A stretch of DNA of 38,071 nucleotides from Bacteroidales bacterium (lineage in GTDB: Bacteria; Bacteroidota; Bacteroidia; Bacteroidales; P3): the NCBI GenBank assembly GCA_017551765.1, contig JAFZKV010000047.1:1-38071 (forward strand), in the 5' to 3' direction. Under the pieces are notes generated by a model. It searched no databases. It saw only the letters and a program-made list of their open reading frames with translations, and was not told the origin of the DNA. Below, in pieces: positions 26,598 through 33,649 of this stretch (position 1 is the stretch's first letter; each line of letters opens with the position of its first letter). The position numbers and the translations under genes are program-made.

Positions 26598-26641
26598 TAT
26601 CCGGTAGTTATCCCGAGGTTATCCCGAGGGTAACCCGAAAT
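26598..26641. repeat. 11-bp tandem repeat block D, unit TATCCCGAGGT
   Basis: Four consecutive 11-bp units read TATCCGGTAGT, TATCCCGAGGT, TATCCCGAGGG, TAACCCGAAAT. No full inverted copy follows, but GGTTA and TAACC in the block can pair around CCC/GGG. It ends exactly where the tracrRNA terminator T run begins. Confidence 0.82.
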
Positions 26642-26672
26642 AAAAAAGGCGACGAAAGGTTTATCTTCCGCC
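26642..26672 (-). terminator. tracrRNA terminator
   Basis: On the minus strand an 8-bp imperfect GGCGGAAG / CTTTCGTCGCC stem with a 2-nt bulge is followed by six T. This hairpin is also the normal 3' structural element of a tracrRNA. Confidence 0.8.
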
Positions 26673-26724
26673 CCCTTGGTAGTTTTCACAACGGAATAAT
26701 CCTTATTGTGAATTGCTTGAAATG
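26642..26724 (-). ncRNA. tracrRNA of the type II-C CRISPR system
   Basis: The roughly 83-nt minus-strand transcript begins with an anti-repeat. Positions 26706-26722 are identical to bases 2-18 of the minus-strand CRISPR repeat (TTGTGAATTGCTTGAAA), so the RNA can pair 17 bp with the crRNA repeat. After it come CACAATAAGG and TTATTCCGTTGTG, forming a nexus-like hairpin similar to other type II-C tracrRNAs, and then the terminator hairpin. A promoter with exact elements lies directly upstream (26730-26760). The exact 5' end is predicted, not mapped. Confidence 0.9.
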
Positions 26725-26729
26725 TGATG

Positions 26730-26760
26730 CAAAAATACAACTTTTCTCCCATCTGACAAA
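26730..26760 (-). promoter_or_regulatory. tracrRNA promoter
   Basis: On the minus strand TTTG (26757-26760), 19 bp, and TATTTTTG (26730-26737) make an exact Bacteroidetes promoter. The start is expected near 26724, so the transcript begins at the anti-repeat. Confidence 0.88.
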
Positions 26761-26766
26761 ATTATT

Positions 26767-26796
26767 TTTGTAATTAACAGAAAAAGCGTATCTTTG
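26767..26796 (+). promoter_or_regulatory. cas9 promoter
   Basis: TTTG at 26767-26770, 18 bp, and TATCTTTG at 26789-26796 drive cas9-cas1-cas2. Only 6 bp separate its upstream element from that of the tracrRNA promoter. A possible TTG start codon lies inside the -7 element, which rules it out as the Cas9 start. Confidence 0.85.
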
Positions 26797-26817
26797 CACA
26801 TTCAAAAGTTATCTAAC

Positions 26818-29800
26818 ATGAAACAAATTCTTGGATTAGATTTAGGAACTACGAGCATTGGCTGGGCTGTAGTAAACGAGGCCGAAAACAGCAATGAATC
26901 ATCTTCTATTATTCGGTTGGGCGTCAGGGTCAATCCGCTTTCCTCCGACGAACAAACAAGTTTTGAAAAAGGCAATCCGATTACCACTAACGCCGAAAGA
27001 ACACTTAAAAGAAGTATGCGACGCAATCTGCAACGATACAAATTACGTCGTGACAACCTTATCTCCCTTTTAAAAGAGCAAGGTTGGATTACTGACCAAA
27101 CCATATTGTCGGAACAGGGTAACAATAGTACATTTGAAACATACCGTTTGCGAGCAAAAGCCGCCACACAGGCTATCACATTGGAACAATTTGCCAGAGT
27201 GTTGCTGATGCTAAACAAAAAGAGAGGGTACAAAAGTAGCCGTAAGATGAAGAAAAACGACGATGGCTATTTCGTAAACAACCTTGATATTGCCAGGCAA
27301 ATGTACGACTCAAACCTTACGCCCGGACAGTATGGATATAATCTTATTAAAGAAGGAAAACACTATATACCAGACTTCTATCGTTCTGATTTAATTGCAG
27401 AACTTGACCGAATTTGGACACACCAACATGAATACCACAGCAACATTCTAACCCCGGAGTTTCGTGCAACTATTATCAACCTGGGAAAGAATGGCACTTC
27501 AAGCGCCTTTCGCAAGAACTACAATATATTTACCACAGACATTAAGGGCAACCGATTTGAAAAAAACAAAGAATATTACAAATTGCGCAGCGATGCGCTC
27601 AAAAGAGAACTGACAGCAGAAGAACTTGCCACCGTCATCAGCGAAGTAAACGGACAAATAAACAGCAGTAGCGGCTACCTTGGAGCCATCAGCGACCGGA
27701 GCAAGATGCTTTATATTAACCACATGACCGTGGGCCAATGGCTTATGCGGCAGTTGGACAACAACCCCAACGCCAGCTTAAAGAACCAACCTTTTTACCG
27801 CCAAGACTATTTGGATGAATTTGAGAAGTTATGGGAAACACAAGCACAATATCACAACGAACTAACGCCAGAACTAAAACACGAAATCAGGGACATCATA
27901 ATCTTTTACCAGCGCAAACTGAAATCCCAGAAATGGCTGGTTTCAAACTGCCCTTTTGAGAACCGTAAAGTATGCCCGAAATCGTCGCCTCTGTTCCAAC
28001 ATTTCAGAATATGGCAGATGCTCAACAATGTTACCGTCACCTTTGACGGGGAATCGTACCCATTAAATGAAGAGCAAAAAGCCATTTTGAGCAGAGAACT
28101 CATGTACAAGGAGAAACTCAGCAAGAGCGATGCCCTGAAACTACTATTTGTGAAGACCAAAGGGATTGACTTGAATTTTACAACCCTCGAAGGAAATCGA
28201 ACAATGGCCAACATGCTCAAAGCGGCGCAAGAAGTTGTTTCGATGAGTGGCCACGGCGAATACGATTTTTCCAAACTACCAACCGACACAATCATAGACA
28301 TTGTTTGCTCTGTCTTCAAAGGATTAGGCTATTCGACCGAATGGCTAACACTCAACACAGGTGCCAACAATCTCGAAGACGAGCCTCAAATACGGCTGTG
28401 GCATCTTATCTATTCGTTTGAAGATGACAACTCAGCAACAGGCGACGAAAAACTGGTGGAGCATCTTATGACCATGCTTAACATACCTAAAGAATATGCC
28501 CGCCTGTTCGCAAACATACATCTGGAAGATGATTACTGTGGCTTATCCAGCAAGGCCATCAAACGCATCCTGCCCTTCATGATGGCAGGACACATATATA
28601 GCGAAGCATGTGCACTTGCAGGATACCGTCACTCCGAGCAGTCGCTGACACGTAAGGAAAATGACAACAGGCCACTAAAAGAACACCTGTCACTACTCCC
28701 CAAGAACAGCCTTCGCAATCCGGTGGTGGAGAAGATACTCAACCAGATGGCCAACGTGGTTAATGGCATTATTGACACCTATGGGAGGCCTGACGAAGTG
28801 CGCATTGAGCTGGCACGTGAGCTGAAGAAGAACGCCACAGAACGCAAGGCAATGGACGAATCTATTAAACGTAATACACGAGAAACCGAACAATGCCGCG
28901 AAGTGTTACAAAAAGAATTTGGCCTAACCCATGTAAGCCGAAACGACATTATACGCTATCGACTTTACAAAGAGTTGGCCAACAATGGGTATAAAACACT
29001 TTATTCCAATCAATACATTCCTCAAGAGAAGCTGTTTAGCAAGGATATAGATATTGAGCACATCATCCCGCAAGCCCGCCTTTTCGATGACTCTTTTTCA
29101 AACAAAACTCTTGAGTATCGAAGCATAAACATTGAGAAAGGCAGTGCAACTGCCATTGACTATGTAAGAAGCAAATATGGCGAATCAGAGGTCGAAAAAT
29201 ACAAGGAGCGCGTCAACGAACTATTGAAGAATGGCGCAATATCACCAGCAAAAGCAAAGAAACTAAAAATGTCGGAATCGGAAATCCCCGACGACTTTAT
29301 CGAACGCGATTTACGAAACACACAGTACATATCCCGCAAAGCACAGGAAATGTTGCGCGACATTACCCGAACTGTTACCGCAACAACAGGCAGCATCACC
29401 GACCGCCTACGTCAAGATTGGCAGTTGGTCGACATCATGCAGGAACTAAATTGGGAGAAATACCAAAAGCAAGGATTGACGACCATTATCACAGGACGCG
29501 ACGGTCAGCAGATTAGGCGCATCATTGATTGGACTAAACGCAATGACCACCGTCACCATGCTATGGATGCGCTAACTATAGCCTTCACAAAACCCGCCTA
29601 TATCAACTACTTAAACCACTTGAATTCACGCAGCAACGACGACATCCGTTCAATTGAACGAAAGTACCTGATGCGCGACGCGAACGGTCACCTGCTTTTT
29701 ATTGCACCCATTGCAGGCAACTTCAGAGCAGAAGCCAAGCGTCACCTTGAAATGATTCTCGTCTCAATCAAAGCTAAAAACAAGGTCGTTACGCGCAATA

Positions 29801-30876
29801 AAAATATTACGAAGACCAAAGGCGGCACCAAAGAGACCATCCAACTCACCCCACGAGGCCAGCTACATAAAGAAAATGTATATGGCTCAATGCTACAACC
29901 TCACACCAAACCATTCTCTGTAGGCAGCAAAATGACAGCCGAAATCGTGGCACAAGTACAAGATGCCACATTACGTGAAGCTCTAAAGAAACGGCTTGAA
30001 ACATTTGGCAACGACCCGAAGAAAGCCTTTGCCGGCAAAAATAGCATCGCAAAGAGCCCCATATGGATTGATGAAAGCCACACACAACATGTACCTGACC
30101 AAGTAACAATTCGTTGGTTCGAAAAGCAGTTTACCATCCGCAAAGCAGTCGACAAAGACCTCAATCTCGAAAAAGTGGTCGACGAAGGTATACGCCGTAT
30201 TCTTCAAACACGACTCGACGAGTATGGCGGTGACAGAAACAAGGCATTTGACAACCTCGACAACAACCCCATTTGGTTAAACCGAGAGAAAGGCATAACC
30301 ATAAAACGTGTAACCATCGCCGAGAACATACCGGGCGAACCTCTCCACAACAAGCACGACAAAGACGGCAAACCCATTCTCGATGCCAAAGGCAACCCCA
30401 TGCCAGCCGATTATGTCAACCTCAGAAACAATCACCACGTGTCTATCTTCCAAGATGCAGACGGCAACCTGCAGGAACATATTGTGTCGCTGTACGAAGC
30501 AGTGGCTCGTGTATCCGAACTCGGATTGCCCATAATCGACAGAGATTATAACAAAGATAAAGGTTGGCAATTCCTGTTCACTATGAAACAAAACGAATAC
30601 TTTGTATTTCCAAACACTGAACAAGGCTTCGACCCCAACGAGATAGACCTAACCGACGAGCGCAACTATGCCCGTATCAGCCAAAACCTGTATCGCGTAC
30701 AAAAATTATCAAGCGGCGACTATTGGTTCCGTCATCATCTGGAAACAACCATTGATACTCCGAAAGAATTACAGGGTATCACATGGAAACGAATAACATC
30801 ACTAAATAACCTGAAAGGTATAGTCAAGGTCCGAATAAACCACATCGGACAGATTGTCCACGTAGGAGAATATTAG
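26818..30876 (+). CDS. cas9: CRISPR-associated endonuclease Cas9 (type II-C)
   Basis: The 1352-residue protein is a complete RNA-guided nuclease. RuvC-I is ILGLDLGTTSIGWAVV with D8. The arginine-rich bridge helix follows (ERTLKRSMRRNLQRYKLRRD). RuvC-II is VRIELAREL with E664; the HNH motif is DIEHIIPQARLFDDSFSNK with H748; RuvC-III is HRHHAMDALTIAF with H914 and D917. All nuclease residues I can identify are present, though the residue before the HNH histidine is glutamate where many homologues have aspartate. The remaining C-terminal region would carry the PAM-interacting part. The ATG at 26818 is used because an earlier TTG lies in the promoter. Codon use is AT-richer than the flanking genes, suggesting transfer. 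Confidence 0.97.
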   Translation: MKQILGLDLGTTSIGWAVVNEAENSNESSSIIRLGVRVNPLSSDEQTSFEKGNPITTNAERTLKRSMRRNLQRYKLRRDNLISLLKEQGWITDQTILSEQGNNSTFETYRLRAKAATQAITLEQFARVLLMLNKKRGYKSSRKMKKNDDGYFVNNLDIARQMYDSNLTPGQYGYNLIKEGKHYIPDFYRSDLIAELDRIWTHQHEYHSNILTPEFRATIINLGKNGTSSAFRKNYNIFTTDIKGNRFEKNKEYYKLRSDALKRELTAEELATVISEVNGQINSSSGYLGAISDRSKMLYINHMTVGQWLMRQLDNNPNASLKNQPFYRQDYLDEFEKLWETQAQYHNELTPELKHEIRDIIIFYQRKLKSQKWLVSNCPFENRKVCPKSSPLFQHFRIWQMLNNVTVTFDGESYPLNEEQKAILSRELMYKEKLSKSDALKLLFVKTKGIDLNFTTLEGNRTMANMLKAAQEVVSMSGHGEYDFSKLPTDTIIDIVCSVFKGLGYSTEWLTLNTGANNLEDEPQIRLWHLIYSFEDDNSATGDEKLVEHLMTMLNIPKEYARLFANIHLEDDYCGLSSKAIKRILPFMMAGHIYSEACALAGYRHSEQSLTRKENDNRPLKEHLSLLPKNSLRNPVVEKILNQMANVVNGIIDTYGRPDEVRIELARELKKNATERKAMDESIKRNTRETEQCREVLQKEFGLTHVSRNDIIRYRLYKELANNGYKTLYSNQYIPQEKLFSKDIDIEHIIPQARLFDDSFSNKTLEYRSINIEKGSATAIDYVRSKYGESEVEKYKERVNELLKNGAISPAKAKKLKMSESEIPDDFIERDLRNTQYISRKAQEMLRDITRTVTATTGSITDRLRQDWQLVDIMQELNWEKYQKQGLTTIITGRDGQQIRRIIDWTKRNDHRHHAMDALTIAFTKPAYINYLNHLNSRSNDDIRSIERKYLMRDANGHLLFIAPIAGNFRAEAKRHLEMILVSIKAKNKVVTRNKNITKTKGGTKETIQLTPRGQLHKENVYGSMLQPHTKPFSVGSKMTAEIVAQVQDATLREALKKRLETFGNDPKKAFAGKNSIAKSPIWIDESHTQHVPDQVTIRWFEKQFTIRKAVDKDLNLEKVVDEGIRRILQTRLDEYGGDRNKAFDNLDNNPIWLNREKGITIKRVTIAENIPGEPLHNKHDKDGKPILDAKGNPMPADYVNLRNNHHVSIFQDADGNLQEHIVSLYEAVARVSELGLPIIDRDYNKDKGWQFLFTMKQNEYFVFPNTEQGFDPNEIDLTDERNYARISQNLYRVQKLSSGDYWFRHHLETTIDTPKELQGITWKRITSLNNLKGIVKVRINHIGQIVHVGEY

Positions 30877-30882
30877 TATACT

Positions 30883-31788
30883 ATGATTAAGCGCACCCTT
30901 TGTTTTTCACACCCAGCCTACTTGTCGCTGCGAAACAAACAACTTGTTGTAAAGTTGGAGCCACACGACAACGAACCCGAAAAGCAAGCCACCATACCCA
31001 TTGAGGATATTGGCATTGTGGTGCTTGACCATCGCCAAATTACCCTCACTCACGGTGTAATGGCCGCACTGCTGGACAATAACGCCTCGGTAGTCACCTG
31101 CAACGAAGCACACATGCCCGTAGGATTGATGCTGCCACTTGAAGGTCACACCGTACAGCAAGAGCGTTTTCAAGACCAACTCAACTCTTCCGTACCATTA
31201 CGAAAACAACTGTGGCAACAGACGGTGCAGCAAAAGATACGCAACCAGGCAGCTCTTCTCGCTGAACTACACGGCGTAGAAGTGGGCAATATGAAACGTT
31301 GGGCCGGAGAAGTACTTTCTGGTGACAGCACCAATCTTGAGGGGCGCGCCGCCGCTTTCTATTGGAGTAAAATGTTTCCAACCATTCCCGACTTTACACG
31401 CAGTCGCGACGGGGACTATCCTAACGCGCTGCTCAACTACGGATACGCAATACTACGTGCCGTCATCGCCCGCGCCCTTGTTAGCAGTGGCCTCCTCCCC
31501 ACCCTCGGCATACACCACCACAACAGATACAATGCCTACTGCCTCGCCGACGACATCATGGAGCCCTACCGTCCCTATGTCGACCGACTCGTGGTACAAA
31601 CAATGTCAGAGTGTTGCGATATAGATATCACCACCGCCATTAAAAGCCGACTGCTAACCGTGCCGACTCTTGAAGTGTACATTGGCGGTCAGCGCAGCCC
31701 GCTGATGGTGGCCGCAAGCCAAACAACGGCTTCGCTGGCACGCTGCTTTGCAGGCGAAAGCCGCCGGGTAGCCTATCCAGAAATGTAG
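30883..31788 (+). CDS. cas1: CRISPR-associated Cas1 (type II)
   Basis: The 301-residue integrase subunit joins new spacers to the array with Cas2. The metal-binding residues are visible: E153 in NLEGRAAAFYWSK, the histidines of LGIHHHNRYNAYCLADDIME (211-213), and D224/E227 in the same stretch. The N-terminal beta domain (MIKRTLCFSHPAYLSLRNKQ) is typical of type II Cas1. It starts 6 bp after the cas9 stop and precedes cas2 by 2 bp, so all three genes share the cas9 promoter. No cas4 or csn2 follows, which assigns the locus to subtype II-C. Confidence 0.97.
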   Translation: MIKRTLCFSHPAYLSLRNKQLVVKLEPHDNEPEKQATIPIEDIGIVVLDHRQITLTHGVMAALLDNNASVVTCNEAHMPVGLMLPLEGHTVQQERFQDQLNSSVPLRKQLWQQTVQQKIRNQAALLAELHGVEVGNMKRWAGEVLSGDSTNLEGRAAAFYWSKMFPTIPDFTRSRDGDYPNALLNYGYAILRAVIARALVSSGLLPTLGIHHHNRYNAYCLADDIMEPYRPYVDRLVVQTMSECCDIDITTAIKSRLLTVPTLEVYIGGQRSPLMVAASQTTASLARCFAGESRRVAYPEM

Positions 31789-31790
31789 AC

Positions 31791-32123
31791 ATGGACCGCT
31801 TCAGCGAATACCGCATTATGTGGCTCCTCGTTTTCTTTGACCTTCCCACCGATACCAAGAAGGAGCGCAAAGCAGCCGCCGACTTCCGGAAAAACCTTCT
31901 TACTGACGGCTTCACCATGTTTCAATTTTCCATCTATGTACGCCACTGTGCCAGCCGCGAGAACGCCGATGTTCACCTAAAACGCGTCAAGGCCAAACTT
32001 CCAGAATTCGGCCAGGTGGGATGCCTAACCATTACAGATAAGCAGTTTTCTGAAATAGAACTTTTTATCTGCAAGAAAGAGGTAGAGCCCACTGCTCCAG
32101 GCCAACAATTAGAGTTGTTTTGA
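31791..32123 (+). CDS. cas2: CRISPR-associated Cas2
   Basis: The 110-residue protein is the small scaffold subunit of the Cas1-Cas2 integrase. The ferredoxin-like strand RIMWLLVFFDLPTDTKKERK contains the usual aspartate after the first beta strand, followed by FRKNLLTDGFTMFQFSIYVR, the standard second segment. It starts two bases after the cas1 stop. The C-terminal tail (PTAPGQQLELF) is short and normal for type II. A terminator lies 27 bp downstream. Confidence 0.96.
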   Translation: MDRFSEYRIMWLLVFFDLPTDTKKERKAAADFRKNLLTDGFTMFQFSIYVRHCASRENADVHLKRVKAKLPEFGQVGCLTITDKQFSEIELFICKKEVEPTAPGQQLELF

Positions 32124-32150
32124 CAGGATAATAAAAACGTACTATACAAT

Positions 32151-32186
32151 AAAAAAATCCCGTCCGTTTAGGCGGGATTTTTTTTT
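32151..32186. terminator. Bidirectional terminator between cas2 and the array
   Basis: The stem CCCG/CGGG with an inner CC/GG, flanked by seven A on one side and nine T on the other, works in both directions. It would end the cas operon on the plus strand and crRNA precursors arriving on the minus strand. Confidence 0.88.
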
Positions 32187-32238
32187 AGCCTTTGACACCT
32201 AATAAAACATTGCATATCATTACGTTATTAACATCGTA
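32187..32238 (+). promoter_or_regulatory. CRISPR leader
   Basis: About 50 AT-rich bases lie between the terminator and the first repeat, on the side of cas2. Because the degenerate repeat is at the other end, this is probably the side where new spacers are inserted. The assignment is by position only. Confidence 0.5.
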
Positions 32239-32580
32239 ATGTCAAAGAACAATTATCAATGTTTTCTTTTCAAGCAATTCACAACGTGCATGATTGTGTT
32301 ATATTGCTGAGACAGAATGTCAAAGAACAATTATCAATGTTTTCTTTTCAAGCAATTCACAACTCACCCAGTCCTGGAAACCGTCGTTCTCTAATGTCAA
32401 AGAACAATTATCAATGTTTTCTTTTCAAGCAATTCACAACTACGGGTTGCAGCTTTCGCAGGTAAAAGAAATGTCAAAGAACAATTATCAATGTTTTCTT
32501 TTCAAGCAATTCACAACGTAAGAGTCTTTGAACCAAGTTGAGGAATTAATATCAAAGAACATTTATCAATATGTGATTTA
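32239..32580 (-). CRISPR. Type II-C CRISPR array: four 47-nt repeats, four spacers, degenerate terminal repeat
   Basis: Identical 47-nt repeats lie at 32239-32285, 32317-32363, 32394-32440 and 32471-32517; on the plus strand they begin ATGTCAAAGAACAATTATCA and end AAGCAATTCACAAC. Spacers of 30-31 nt lie at 32286-32316, 32364-32393, 32441-32470 and 32518-32548. The base before every repeat is A, so a 48-nt repeat is also possible. A degenerate fifth repeat starts at 32549 and keeps only one half. The tracrRNA anti-repeat pairs with the minus-strand repeat, so crRNAs are made from the minus strand, as in other type II-C loci with repeat-borne promoters. Confidence 0.98.
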
Positions 32581-32583
32581 TAA

Positions 32584-33000
32584 TTATATCTCTAATAACT
32601 GCAGACCAAAGAGCTCCCGATAATCAGGAAATTTGAGATCAGAGCTGATAAGAGTCTTATGGGTTTGGATGGCACTCGCAATAATAAGCCGATCGAAAGG
32701 GTCAGAATGGGGTCGTCCGTCAATCACCACGAAATCCATGCTCTGAAAGAAATCCAGAATATCAGGTGTAGCTTCGCAGATTTTGATATATGCTTGCTCA
32801 AGAACACGCACAATCTCCGAAGGTGTGGCACGTAGTTTAATACGATTGATTTGCTGTAACTGAACAATTTCGACAAGAGAAATCGCCGCTATGGAATATT
32901 TCCTGTAGCTACATTCGATATCATTACGAATAACTTCCGGCAAACGATTGTCGTCGGTAAGATACCAAATCAACGCCTCGGTATCAAGCAGGTACTGCAC
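32584..33000 (-). CDS. PIN-domain ribonuclease toxin (VapC-like)
   Basis: The 138-residue protein is a PIN domain of the VapC type, expected to cleave RNA with a metal cluster. D6 in YLLDTEALIWYL and the acidic residues in the SLVEIVQL helix and SDPFDRLIIASAI (D and D near the C-terminal third) fit the PIN active site. The final SSDLKFPDYRELFGLQLLE is typical of this subgroup. The start codon is GTG and overlaps the TAG stop of a 35-codon gene upstream, suggesting a toxin-antitoxin pair. The stop codon lies 3 bp from the degenerate CRISPR repeat, so it is transcribed toward the array. Confidence 0.88.
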   Translation of the reverse strand: MQYLLDTEALIWYLTDDNRLPEVIRNDIECSYRKYSIAAISLVEIVQLQQINRIKLRATPSEIVRVLEQAYIKICEATPDILDFFQSMDFVVIDGRPHSDPFDRLIIASAIQTHKTLISSDLKFPDYRELFGLQLLEI

Positions 33001-33107
33001 TATTTACCCGTGTTGAAGGGATCGGCGACCAAATACTCACACTTAGGCAGATATTGTACCTGTCTCCGTTTCTGTGATTTCCTTTTTTTCTTTACAATAG
33101 CTTCCAT
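33000..33107 (-). CDS. Putative small antitoxin or leader peptide of the PIN toxin (35 aa)
   Basis: The frame encodes 35 residues starting MEAIVKKKRKSQKRRQVQYL and ending CEYLVADPFNTGK. It is strongly basic in the first half, like the N-terminus of some antitoxins that bind DNA or RNA, but too short for a full AbrB or ribbon-helix-helix fold. Its stop codon shares one base with the toxin's GTG start, so translation of the two is coupled. A strong promoter lies directly upstream at 33129-33159. A VapB-like antitoxin is the best guess. It could equally be a truncated antitoxin or a non-functional leader. Confidence 0.55.
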   Translation of the reverse strand: MEAIVKKKRKSQKRRQVQYLPKCEYLVADPFNTGK

Positions 33108-33128
33108 TGTCACCAATATTTTTCGCTG

Positions 33129-33159
33129 CAAAAATACAAAGTTTTTTTCATCTGGCAAA
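33129..33159 (-). promoter_or_regulatory. Promoter of the PIN toxin-antitoxin pair
   Basis: On the minus strand TTTG (33156-33159), 19 bp, TATTTTTG (33129-33136) match the consensus exactly. Over 33 bp the promoter agrees with the tracrRNA promoter at 27 positions. Confidence 0.85.
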
Positions 33160-33286
33160 ATTTATTTCTCGCGCTACGCAAAAAAAGTATATTTAGGTAA
33201 AAAAATTTACAAGATTTACAGGATTTCCGCCGACGGCGGGGAGGTAAAAAAAGGGTGTCAAAAAATAGGTCGTGCACGATATAAAT

Positions 33287-33321
33287 AGTTGTCAGCTGTT
33301 AGTTGTCAGTTGTCAGTTTGA
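33287..33321. repeat. Heptamer tract, unit AGTTGTC, 5 copies
   Basis: Five head-to-tail 7-bp units, three perfect AGTTGTC and two diverged, with no palindrome. Confidence 0.8.
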
Positions 33322-33439
33322 CCTCCAATGACCCCCTAAAACGGCGCTTTGTCGGAGAAAAACAGGCAAAAGCGGCGATTGACGCTACTAATAATCACGT
33401 TATAAGCCAATTAAATGCCATTTTGCCACCCGTATCACT

Positions 33440-33548
33440 ACGGACCCCCTCCGACTGTGGTCCGACTCAAGTCCGTATCAAGTCCGAGTGATGTCCGACT
33501 GCAGTCGGACAAAAGACGGTGTAGGTACGGTGTCGGTGCGGATAGGTC
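33440..33548. repeat. 11-bp tandem repeat palindrome E
   Basis: About ten 11-bp units run through this block. Five in a row at 33450-33504 begin with TCCG (TCCGACTCAAG and variants). The turn is a perfect 18-bp palindrome, GTCCGACTGCAGTCGGAC, at 33493-33510. Beyond it the units continue with the period kept as ACGGTGTAGGT and ACGGTGTCGGT. Confidence 0.85.
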
Positions 33549-33564
33549 GTGCACGACATATTTA

Positions 33565-33649
33565 GGTAGCCGGTGGTCGGTAGTCGGTGGTCGGTGAGGG
33601 CATCATTGACTGCTGACTACCGACTACCAACTACCGATTACCAGCTACT
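33565..33649. repeat. Heptamer-armed palindrome (5 + 5 units)
   Basis: Five left units (GGTAGTC, GGTGGTC and close variants) and five right units (GACTACC and variants) are reverse complements and flank a 15-bp centre at 33600-33614. The right arm reaches the xerD stop codon at 33648-33650. Confidence 0.88.

Larger units (their letters stand above)
33265..33560. repeat. Pair of 19-bp direct repeats containing TCGTGCACGA
   Basis: ATAGGTCGTGCACGAYATA starts at 33265 and again at 33542, in the same orientation, 277 bp apart. Each holds the perfect 10-bp palindrome TCGTGCACGA. They enclose the heptamer tract and the 11-bp repeat block. Confidence 0.85.
33108..33647. other. 540-bp repeat-rich intergenic region with no gene
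   Basis: After the toxin promoter the region holds a 5-unit heptamer tract (33287-33321), a run of 11-bp units (33440-33548), a heptamer-armed palindrome (33565-33649), and two copies of a 19-bp direct repeat, ATAGGTCGTGCACGAYATA, at 33265 and 33542. I see no convincing reading frame: open frames here have no family resemblance and consist of the repeats. Confidence 0.75.

Noticed and set aside
26794-26817. Extended N-terminus of Cas9 starting at TTG
   Set aside because: The TTG lies within the TATCTTTG promoter element, so it is not transcribed; the ATG at 26818 gives the normal Cas9 start.
32259-32521. Open reading frames across the CRISPR array
   Set aside because: They repeat the same peptide because they translate the repeats; they are not genes.
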